Shown here: positions 8,251 to 17,380 of the stretch, one piece after another
Layout of the letters: each line of letters begins with the position of its first letter
Position numbering within the stretch: the stretch's first letter is position 1
Assembly (NCBI GenBank): GCA_002919235.1
Contig: PKEX01000017.1
Coordinates: forward strand, 1 to 64,000
Source: Clostridia bacterium
GTDB taxonomy: Bacteria; Bacillota; Limnochordia; DTU080; RSA5
Direction: 5' to 3'
Length of the DNA stretch: 64,000 nt
Notes under the pieces: model-generated
The model's database searches: none
What the model saw: only the letters and a program-made list of their open reading frames with translations
Told to the model about the DNA's origin: nothing
Program-made: the position numbers and the translations under genes

Positions 8251-8322
8251 TCCTCGCACAGGAGCAGTGCCGCAAGCATAGCATGCAGCGCTAGCCCTAC
8301 ACCAGGGGAGGAGGATGCGCGC

Positions 8323-9330
8323 ATGCAGCGCCTTTGGAAAGCGGCCGTGTGGGCCGTCGCCGTTATGCTTTGGTTGTCGTCTGCCGCTCTGGCCCAGTCG
8401 CCTGGATCGCAGACGTTGGAAACGATCCGCCTCTCGGAAGTGGTCCGCTCGGTCTTTTACGCCCCGCAGTACGTCGCACTGGCGCTGGGATTTTTCGAAG
8501 AAGAAGGGCTTTCGGTGGAGCTGAGCACGGCCTGGGGAGCGGACAAAGGCGCGGCCGCCCTCCTCTCGGGCAGCGTCGACATCGGCTTTTTCGGCCCTGA
8601 GGCCGCCGTCTACGTCTACCAGCAAGGGGCGGACGACCCCGTCGTCGGCTTTGCCCAGCTCACCGCGAGAGACGGCTCCTTCCTGATGGCACGCCACCCC
8701 GGGGACACCTTCGACTGGTCGGAGCTGCGGGGCAAGACCGTGGTCGGCGCCCGCCGGGGCGGGGTGCCTCAGATGGTCTTGGAGTACGTCCTGAGAAAGC
8801 ACGGCATCGAGCCGTTCAAGGACGTGGAGATCATCACTCACCTGGCCTTTGAGGCGGCGCCGGGCGCGTTCGCCAGCGGTCTCGGCGACTACATCGCCCA
8901 GTTCGACCCGACCCTCACGTCCTTGGAGCGGCAGGGCGTGGGGAAGGTGGTGGCCTCCTTGGGACGGGAGGCCGGCGAGATCGCCTACACGGTCTACCAC
9001 GCCCGCCGTTCGTTTCTGGACGCGCGGCCCGAGACGGTGCTCGCCTTTACCCGGGCCATCTACAAGGGGCAAAAGTGGGTCGACCTCCACACCGCCGCCG
9101 AGATTGCGGAGGTGGTGAAGGGGTTCTTCCCGGAGATGGACGACGAGACGCTGGTCACGGCCCTCGAACGCTACAAGAGCCAGGACAGCTGGCGCCACAC
9201 GCCGATCATCTCCCGGAGCGCCTTTCAGAGGCTGCTCGACGTGATGATCCAAGCCGGCGAGCTGGCGGAGCCGGTTCCCTTTGACGCCATCATGACCAAC
9301 CGGTTCGCTCTCGCGGTCGCGGAGGAGTAG
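8323..9330 (+). CDS. ABC transporter substrate-binding protein (NMT1/THI5-like)
   Basis: The 335-residue exported solute receptor begins with a signal peptide (AVWAVAVMLWLSSAALA) and then shows the NMT1/SsuA-type pattern: VFYAPQYVALALGFFEEEGL, GSVDIGFFGPEAAV and the GKTVVGARRGGVPQ segment. The family includes receptors for sulfonates, nitrate, bicarbonate and thiamine precursors. The sequence alone does not tell which, and no riboswitch precedes the gene. The ATG at 8323 follows AGGGGAGGAGG by 8 bases. It is the first of three genes with overlapping ends that encode a complete importer. Confidence 0.88.
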   Translation: MQRLWKAAVWAVAVMLWLSSAALAQSPGSQTLETIRLSEVVRSVFYAPQYVALALGFFEEEGLSVELSTAWGADKGAAALLSGSVDIGFFGPEAAVYVYQQGADDPVVGFAQLTARDGSFLMARHPGDTFDWSELRGKTVVGARRGGVPQMVLEYVLRKHGIEPFKDVEIITHLAFEAAPGAFASGLGDYIAQFDPTLTSLERQGVGKVVASLGREAGEIAYTVYHARRSFLDARPETVLAFTRAIYKGQKWVDLHTAAEIAEVVKGFFPEMDDETLVTALERYKSQDSWRHTPIISRSAFQRLLDVMIQAGELAEPVPFDAIMTNRFALAVAEE

Positions 9331-10151
9331 TGCCCGTGGGTGGAGGGATTTGGCACACGCCGCCGCCCGCCGTCGGCGGAAGGCCGCGCCGGGTGCCGGT
9401 GGTGGAGGTGACCGGCGTCCGGCACCGGTACCACTCGCCGGAGGGCGAGACCCTGGCGCTGGACGGCGTCGATCTCACGGTGGAGGAAGGGGAGTTCGTC
9501 TCCATCGTCGGTCCCAGCGGGTGCGGCAAGAGCACGCTCCTCTCGCTCATCGCCGGGCTGATGCGGCCGGCCGAGGGAGAGGTCAGGGTGCGGGGCAAAC
9601 CGGCGGCTCTGGGCTCGCCGCGGGTCGGCTATATGCTCCAGCACGACCATCTCTTCGAGTGGCGGACGGTGCTGGACAACTGCCTCCTGGGCCTCGAGGT
9701 GCGCCGGGCGGTCACGCCCGCCGCGCGGGAGCGAGTCATGCGGCTCCTGACTGAATGCGGCCTAGAGGGGTTTGCCCGGCGCTATCCCGCCGAGCTTTCC
9801 GGAGGGATGCGGCAGAGGGCGGCGCTGGTTCGCACGCTGGCCCTGGACCCGGAGCTCCTCCTCCTCGACGAGCCCTTCGGCGCGCTGGACTACCAGACCC
9901 GGCTCCGCCTCGAGGACGAAGTGGGAAAACTTCTCAAGGCCACGGGGAAGACAGCCATCCTGGTCACCCACGACATTGCGGAAGCCATCTCCATGTCGGA
10001 CCGGGTGGTGGTGATGTCCCCGCGGCCCGGCCGCATCCGGCGCATCGTCCCCATCGACTTGGGCGGCGCGTCCGACGGGCCGCTGGCGGCCCGCCGTTCG
10101 CCCCGGTTCAGCTACTACTTCGACCTTATTTGGAAGGAGCTGGGGACATGA
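9330..10151 (+). CDS. ABC transporter ATP-binding protein (SsuB/TauB/NrtD type)
   Basis: The 273-residue ATPase powers the importer. Visible motifs are Walker A GPSGCGKST, Q-loop MLQHDHLFEW, signature LSGGMRQRAALVRTL, Walker B LLLLDEPFGALD and switch VTHDIAEA. Close relatives serve sulfonate, nitrate or thiamine-precursor uptake. The GTG start overlaps the last base of the receptor stop codon and has GGAGGA just before it. The extra 20 residues ahead of the usual start are rich in Pro and Gly and may be unstructured. Confidence 0.92.
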   Translation: MPVGGGIWHTPPPAVGGRPRRVPVVEVTGVRHRYHSPEGETLALDGVDLTVEEGEFVSIVGPSGCGKSTLLSLIAGLMRPAEGEVRVRGKPAALGSPRVGYMLQHDHLFEWRTVLDNCLLGLEVRRAVTPAARERVMRLLTECGLEGFARRYPAELSGGMRQRAALVRTLALDPELLLLDEPFGALDYQTRLRLEDEVGKLLKATGKTAILVTHDIAEAISMSDRVVVMSPRPGRIRRIVPIDLGGASDGPLAARRSPRFSYYFDLIWKELGT

Positions 10152-10948
10152 GCGGGACCGTTTCGGCGGCTCACCGGGAATACCTCCGCCGCCGGGCCCG
10201 GCGGCGGGCTGCCGTGCAGCTGGCTCGCTGGGCCGTGCTGGTCGCGGCCGTCGGAGCGTGGGAGGCCGCGGCCCGCTGGCGGCTGGTAGACCCCTTCATC
10301 ACCAGCCAGCCCAGCCGGATCTGGCAGAGCCTGGTCCGGCTCGCGGCCGGGGGCGAGCTCTGGATGCACCTGGGAGTGACGGTGGCGGAGACGGCGGCCG
10401 GCTTTCTCCTGGGCACCCTGCTGGGCATCGGCATCGCCGTGGTCCTGTGGTGGTCGCCTTTTTGGTCGGACGTGGCGGAACCGTACATCGTGATGCTCAA
10501 CAGCATCCCCAAGGTGGCCTTGGGCCCCATCTTCATCGTCTGGCTGGGGACCAACGTCAAGGCGGTCCTGGCCATGGCCGTGGCCATCTCGGTGATCGTG
10601 ACGGTGCTCATGATGTTCTCCGCGTTCCGCGAGGTGGACCGCCACAAGATCACGCTGCTCAAGACCTTCGGCGCCACCAAGGCGCAGATCCTGGCGAAGG
10701 TGGTCCTGCCGGCGACGGTGCCTACCATGATCGCCAGCCTCAAGGTGAACGTGGGGCTGTCGCTGGTGGGGACCATCGTCGGGGAGTTCCTGGGCTCCAA
10801 GGCAGGCCTGGGGTATTTGATCATCTACGGCGGCCAGGTGTTCAACATGTCGCTGGTGATGGCGGCGGTCATCCTGCTGGCCCTGGTCTCCATCGTCCTC
10901 TACTATCTCGTCAGCTACTTGGAGGCCAGGGTGACCCGGGGGCGGTGA
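10148..10948 (+). CDS. ABC transporter permease (SsuC/TauC type)
   Basis: The 266-residue membrane subunit has about six hydrophobic segments and the cytoplasmic EAA loop contacting the ATPase (TFGATKAQILAKVVLPATVP). Family relatives import sulfonates, nitrate or pyrimidine-type thiamine precursors. The ATG overlaps the stop of the ATPase gene (ATGA). With the two preceding genes it forms a complete importer of unidentified substrate. Confidence 0.92.
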   Translation: MSGTVSAAHREYLRRRARRRAAVQLARWAVLVAAVGAWEAAARWRLVDPFITSQPSRIWQSLVRLAAGGELWMHLGVTVAETAAGFLLGTLLGIGIAVVLWWSPFWSDVAEPYIVMLNSIPKVALGPIFIVWLGTNVKAVLAMAVAISVIVTVLMMFSAFREVDRHKITLLKTFGATKAQILAKVVLPATVPTMIASLKVNVGLSLVGTIVGEFLGSKAGLGYLIIYGGQVFNMSLVMAAVILLALVSIVLYYLVSYLEARVTRGR

Positions 10949-10979
10949 AGGGAAGAGCGGGCCGGAAGCGGGGGAGAAG

Positions 10980-11018
10980 AAAAAGCGGCGGGGAAAGCAC
11001 CGGGCTCTCCCCGCCGCC
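10980..11018 (-). terminator. Intrinsic terminator of groES-groEL
   Basis: On the minus strand a 10-bp GC stem (10985-10994 with 11008-11017) is followed by five T residues. It lies about 40 bp beyond the groEL stop and is followed by the convergent end of the ABC operon. Confidence 0.75.
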
Positions 11019-11054
11019 GGACCGGCCGGCGGCTGCACCGGCCGGGATACTTCT

Positions 11055-12707
<1,653 letters not shown>

Positions 12708-13001
12708 TTACTTCTCAACAACCGCGAGGATGTCGCTCTCCCGGAGGATGAGGTACTCCGTGCCGTTGAGCTTCACCTCAGTGCCGCCGTACTTGGCGAA
12801 GATGATGTGGTCGCCCACCTTGACCTCCAGCGGCACCCGCTCGCCGTTGTCCAGGAGCTTGCCGCTGCCGACGGCGATCACTTCACCCTTCTGCGGCTTC
12901 TCCTTGGCGGTGTCGGGAAGGACGATGCCTCCGGCCGTCCTCTGCTCCTCTTCCTCGATCACCTTGACGACGACGCGGTCTCCCAAGGGCTTCAGCGCCA
13001 T
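12708..13001 (-). CDS. groES: 10 kDa co-chaperonin GroES
   Basis: GroES is the heptameric lid of the GroEL chamber. The 97-residue product begins [20 protein letters not shown], contains the mobile loop ([16 protein letters not shown]) and the [16 protein letters not shown] segment, all standard. A CIRCE operator and a good promoter lie upstream, so heat-shock control through HrcA is likely. Confidence 0.97.
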   Translation of the reverse strand: MALKPLGDRVVVKVIEEEEQRTAGGIVLPDTAKEKPQKGEVIAVGSGKLLDNGERVPLEVKVGDHIIFAKYGGTEVKLNGTEYLILRESDILAVVEK

Positions 13002-13048
13002 GGTCGATTTCCCCCCTTAGCGTGAGGTTTTCTTCGCTCAAGAGTCTG

Positions 13049-13075
13049 TTAGCACTCGGCCACGGCGAGTGCTAC
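13049..13075 (-). promoter_or_regulatory. CIRCE element (HrcA operator)
   Basis: TTAGCACTC, a 9-base spacer and GAGTGCTA match the CIRCE consensus apart from the outermost base. It sits in the groES leader between promoter and start codon, where HrcA bound at normal temperature would block transcription. Confidence 0.93.
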
Positions 13076-13083
13076 CAGTTATT

Positions 13084-13111
13084 AATATATCCGCCTGGCA
13101 ATGCGTGTCAA
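13084..13111 (-). promoter_or_regulatory. Promoter of groES-groEL
   Basis: On the minus strand TTGACA (complement of 13106-13111) and TATATT (complement of 13084-13089) are 16 bases apart, immediately upstream of CIRCE. Confidence 0.8.
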
Positions 13112-13197
13112 GCGGATTCGTGCGGGGCGGGCGCCAGGGGCGGACCGGGGACCGGAGGGGAATCTTGCACGCGGCGGCGGGGGAGAATAGAAGGGAT

Positions 13198-13241
13198 ATG
13201 TGCGAACGATTTTCGATCCATGGAGGATAATGTTCGGTTAT
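13198..13241 (+). promoter_or_regulatory. Pair of inverted PurR-type boxes before the purine permease
   Basis: Against the Bacillus PurBox consensus AWWWCCGAACWWT, the inverted box at 13229-13241 matches at all 13 positions (ATAACCGAACATT on the minus strand). The direct box at 13198-13210 matches at 10. They are 18 bases apart, the same geometry as the pair in front of purB. A weak promoter candidate (TTGCAC at 13165 and TAGAAG at 13188, 17-base spacer) lies just upstream. PurR binding, relieved by PRPP, is inferred from family knowledge. Confidence 0.72.
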
Positions 13242-13294
13242 GTCGAAACAACCGTTGGCGTCAGCGATGACATCCACTATGAGGGGGAATCCGT

Positions 13295-14644
13295 GTGGCC
13301 AAGAATGCTCCGGGATTCTTAGAGCGGCAGTTTCAGCTGGCCGCCAACGGGACTGACGTCCGCACCGAGATCGTGGCAGGGCTCACCACGTTTCTCACGA
13401 TGGCCTACATCATCTTCGTCAACCCGGGGATCGTCACGGACACCGCTCCGGAGATGACGTTCCAGGCGGTGATGATCGGCACCATCGCGGCAGCGGCCTT
13501 CTCCACGATCCTCATGGCGTTCCTGGCGAACTACCCGATCGCCCTGGCTCCCGGGATGGGCCTCAACGCCTATTTCGCCTACACCGTGGTGGGGGCGATG
13601 GGCGTGCCCTGGCAGACCGCCCTGGGCGCCGTCTTCATCTCCGGCGTCGTCTTTATCGTGCTGACGCTGACGCGCGTGCGGGAGATGATCATCGACGCGG
13701 TACCGGCCTCGCTGAAAGGGGCCATTGGGGCGGGCATCGGGCTCTTCATCGCGTTCATCGGCCTGAAGAACGGGGGAATCGTGGTCTCCGATCCGGCCAC
13801 CTTCGTCGCGCTGGGCGACTTCTCGGAGCCGGGCACCCTGCTCGCGGTAATCGGCGTCGTCGTCACCGGAGCGCTGATGGCCATGGGCGTGAAAGGCTCC
13901 ATCCTCTTCGGCATCGTCATCACTGCGGTCATCGGGATGCTGATGGGGATCGGCCAGAAGCCGGCGGCCATCGTCCAGCTGCCCCGGTTTGCCGACTGGG
14001 CGCCGGTCTTTGGCAAGCTGGACATCCTCGGCGCCCTGCGCCTTGGCTTCTTTGAGGTTGTTTTCGCCTTCCTGTTCGTCGACCTCTTCGACACGGTGGG
14101 GACGTTGATCGGCGTCTCCAAGCAGGGAGGTTTCCTGGACAAGGACGGCAGGCTCCCCAGGGCCAAGGACGCGCTGCTGGCCGACGCGATCGGCACCGTG
14201 GGCGGTTCCATCTTCGGCACGCCCACCGTGACCAGCTACATCGAGTCGGCGGCCGGGGTCGCGGTGGGGGGCAAGACCGGGCTCACCAGTCTCGTGGTCG
14301 CCATCTGCTTCCTGCTTTCGCTCCTTTTCACGCCGGTGATCGAGGCCATTGCCACCGCCGGCACCGCCGTGGCCACGTCGCCGGTGACTGCCGCCGCCTT
14401 GATCGTGGTGGGCAGCCTGATGGTGCGGGCCGTGACGGACGTGAAGTGGGACGACCCGACGGAGGCGCTGCCGGCGTTCATTTCGATGCTCGCGATGCCG
14501 CTCACGTACAGCATCGCGACCGGCATCTCCCTGGGCTTTGTGCTCTTTCCCATCTTCAAGCTGGTCGCCGGCCGGGGTAAAGAGGTGCACTGGCTCCTCT
14601 ACGTCCTCGCGGCCCTCTTTATCCTGCGGTTCATCTTCCTCTGA
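13295..14644 (+). CDS. pbuG: Purine (guanine/hypoxanthine/adenine) permease, AzgA/PbuG type
   Basis: This 449-residue membrane protein of the NCS2 family probably imports hypoxanthine, guanine or adenine with protons. It shows the AzgA-subfamily start (AGLTTFLTMAYIIFVNP), the conserved ALAPGMGLNAYFAYTV and LFVDLFDTVGTLIGVSKQGG segments, then GTPTVTSYIESAAGV. About 12-14 hydrophobic helices are visible. The GTG start follows a GAGGGGG site. The paired PurR-type boxes in the leader fit a purine transporter. A bidirectional terminator follows. Confidence 0.88.
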   Translation: MAKNAPGFLERQFQLAANGTDVRTEIVAGLTTFLTMAYIIFVNPGIVTDTAPEMTFQAVMIGTIAAAAFSTILMAFLANYPIALAPGMGLNAYFAYTVVGAMGVPWQTALGAVFISGVVFIVLTLTRVREMIIDAVPASLKGAIGAGIGLFIAFIGLKNGGIVVSDPATFVALGDFSEPGTLLAVIGVVVTGALMAMGVKGSILFGIVITAVIGMLMGIGQKPAAIVQLPRFADWAPVFGKLDILGALRLGFFEVVFAFLFVDLFDTVGTLIGVSKQGGFLDKDGRLPRAKDALLADAIGTVGGSIFGTPTVTSYIESAAGVAVGGKTGLTSLVVAICFLLSLLFTPVIEAIATAGTAVATSPVTAAALIVVGSLMVRAVTDVKWDDPTEALPAFISMLAMPLTYSIATGISLGFVLFPIFKLVAGRGKEVHWLLYVLAALFILRFIFL

Positions 14645-14680
14645 TCGGGCGCCGGCGGCACACGCGGGAAGGTCCCGAAA

Positions 14681-14722
14681 AAAGCAGCCCGGAGCGGACG
14701 GAGCTCGCTCCGGGCTGCTTTC
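14681..14722. terminator. Bidirectional intrinsic terminator
   Basis: A 12-bp perfect stem (14684-14695 with 14707-14718) is preceded by a six-A run and followed by TTTCGTCT. On the minus strand it ends in six T residues. It serves the convergent permease and malate dehydrogenase genes. Confidence 0.88.
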
Positions 14723-14744
14723 GTCTCCAGGGTCTTTCGGCCGG

Positions 14745-15860
<1,116 letters not shown>

Positions 15861-15889
15861 TTATCACGGGCTATCGGGGAGGAGTGGTC

Positions 15890-16723
15890 ATGGAGCGCAG
15901 CGACCCGTGGGCCGGCGCCGTCGCGGCGCCGCTGGCGGGCAGGCTCGAAAAGCCCCGGACCGCCGGGCTCACGATGGTGATCGACAAGGGGCTCGGCCTC
16001 CGGGAGACCGAAGACCTGCTGGAGCTGGCGGCAGGGGCCATCGATTACATCAAGCTGGCCTTCGGCAGTTCACTGCTGTATCCGGAACCCGTCTTGGAGC
16101 GAAAGATCGCCCTGATCCGCGAGCGGGGGATTCACGTCTACCCCGGCGGTACCCTTTACGAACTGGCCTTTGTCCAGGGCAAGGCCGCGGCGTTCGCCCA
16201 AAGGGCGCGAGACCTGGGCTTTACGGTTCTCGAGGTGTCGGAAGGGACGGTGGATCTTTCGCCGGCCGGCCGCCGGCGCATGATTGAGGCGGCGCTGGAA
16301 GCGGGGCTTGCCGTGGTGACGGAAGTGGGGAAGAAGGACCCGGCATCCCGCCTCCAGGCAGCCTGGGCCCTGGAGCAGGCCGCGGCGGACCTGGCCGCGG
16401 GGGCGAGCCTGGTCATCATCGAAGGACGGGACTCGGGGGTGGGCGCGGGCGCCTACGACCAGGAGGGCCGGCCCCGGGAGGAGCTGGTCGAGGTGCTGCT
16501 GCGGGAGTTTCCCCGTCCGGAGGCGCTGATGTGGGAGGCGCCCCTGGCAAAGCAGCAGCTCTACTGGATCCGGCGGGCAGGTCCCAACGTCAACCTGGGC
16601 AACGTGCAGCCCGGGGACGTGCTGACCCTGGAGGCGATGCGCCGCGCCCTGCGGGGCGACACCCTCAAGCGGGCGCTGTGTAGATTGACAGAAGTTTTTG
16701 GCGAAAGGGCACAGGAATGTTGA
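15890..16723 (+). CDS. comA: Phosphosulfolactate synthase (ComA family)
   Basis: The 277-residue protein belongs to the family that adds sulfite to phosphoenolpyruvate to make phosphosulfolactate. Archaea use this for coenzyme M; in Bacillus the homologue (YitD) serves sulfolactate made in spores. Visible motifs are LTMVIDKGLGLRETEDLLEL, AIDYIKLAFGSS, VYPGGTLYELAF, FTVLEVSEGTVDL and IEGRDSGVGAGAYD. The ATG follows GGGAGGA by 6 bases. No sulfolactate genes adjoin it, so its role here (spores or sulfur metabolism) is inferred. The symbol follows the archaeal gene and must not be confused with the competence regulator of the same name. Confidence 0.88.
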   Translation: MERSDPWAGAVAAPLAGRLEKPRTAGLTMVIDKGLGLRETEDLLELAAGAIDYIKLAFGSSLLYPEPVLERKIALIRERGIHVYPGGTLYELAFVQGKAAAFAQRARDLGFTVLEVSEGTVDLSPAGRRRMIEAALEAGLAVVTEVGKKDPASRLQAAWALEQAAADLAAGASLVIIEGRDSGVGAGAYDQEGRPREELVEVLLREFPRPEALMWEAPLAKQQLYWIRRAGPNVNLGNVQPGDVLTLEAMRRALRGDTLKRALCRLTEVFGERAQEC

Positions 16724-16789
16724 GGAATGTGTCGTAGCCTCTCATCGAGACGAGAGCACACGATCTTTCGCCGGGCCGCAAGAGGAGGG

Positions 16790-16969
16790 ATGATGTCGAT
16801 GAGCGTGGAGACGGATTTCGCTCTGGAGCGGTCGCTGGAGCTGCTCGAGGCCAAGTTCATGCGGCTTTTGGAGCTGGACCGGCAGTCGCCGGAATTCGAG
16901 GCGCTCTTTGAGGAAGTGGACCGGCAGCTGGGCGCCCTGGCCCAAGAAGCGCTGCCCGCGGCGGACTGA
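16790..16969 (+). CDS. Small acidic protein of unknown function
   Basis: A 59-residue frame follows comA by about 65 bases behind an AGAGGAGGG site. The start could be any of three ATGs (16790, 16793, 16799). The product is acidic and should be one or two amphipathic helices: ALERSLELLEAKFMRLLEL, then PEFEALFEEVDRQLGALAQ. I do not recognise a family. The good ribosome-binding site and the regular helical pattern support a real gene; its link with comA is only position. Confidence 0.55.
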   Translation: MMSMSVETDFALERSLELLEAKFMRLLELDRQSPEFEALFEEVDRQLGALAQEALPAAD

Positions 16970-17007
16970 GCCCGGCGGGCGCGAGCCGGTTTCGCCTGGC
17001 CGTCCTC

Positions 17008-17036
17008 TTGACCGCCGCGACGGGGTCGAATATAAT
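17008..17036 (+). promoter_or_regulatory. Promoter of the T-box leader and ileS
   Basis: TTGACC (17008-17013) and a perfect TATAAT (17031-17036) are separated by 17 bases, upstream of the T-box. Confidence 0.88.
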
Positions 17037-17080
17037 CAGGAAAAACCCGTCGCTTTCTTTTTCTTCCTGTGCACACAGGC

Positions 17081-17330
17081 GATGACGAGGGACACGACGG
17101 CAGGCGAAGGGACTCAGAGAGCCGGGGTAAGGTGAGAGCCCGGTGTCCACAAGACCCTGCCGCCATCACCCTCCGAAGCCGCTCACCGAAGGGAGCGGGC
17201 CGCTCCTCTAGGCTGGGCCGGTTCGTCCCCCGTTAGCGGGCGATCCAGAGGGGAAGCCCGGCGCGGGCTTCAATTGAGGTGGTACCGCGGGCGACATGAC
17301 CCGTCCTCTCCGGAGGGCGGGTTTTCTTTT
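17081..17330 (+). promoter_or_regulatory. T-box leader controlling ileS (isoleucine specifier ATC)
   Basis: The leader has a Stem I in which GGCAGG near 17098 pairs with CCTGCC near 17156. The internal loop below it carries ATC (17165-17167) on the 3' side, which fits a codon for isoleucine. The conserved T-box antiterminator sequence GGTGGTACCGCGG is at 17278-17290. A terminator stem at 17298-17322 ends in TTTTCTTTTT. Uncharged tRNA-Ile should stabilise the antiterminator and let ileS be read. Confidence 0.92.
17298..17330 (+). terminator. T-box terminator hairpin
   Basis: ACCCGTCCT and AGGGCGGGT pair around a short loop (one G-U) and are followed by TTTTCTTTTT. It is the off-state hairpin of the T-box. 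Confidence 0.85.
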
Positions 17331-17380
17331 TGAACCTGCCTGGGACGCAGGCAAGACGTCGTGTGCGGGGTGGAGATCGG

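Noticed and set aside
8251-8322. Thiamine (TPP) riboswitch before the ABC importer
   Set aside because: The receptor family includes thiamine-precursor binders, so I looked for TPP riboswitch core motifs in the leader, but the space is too short and none is present.
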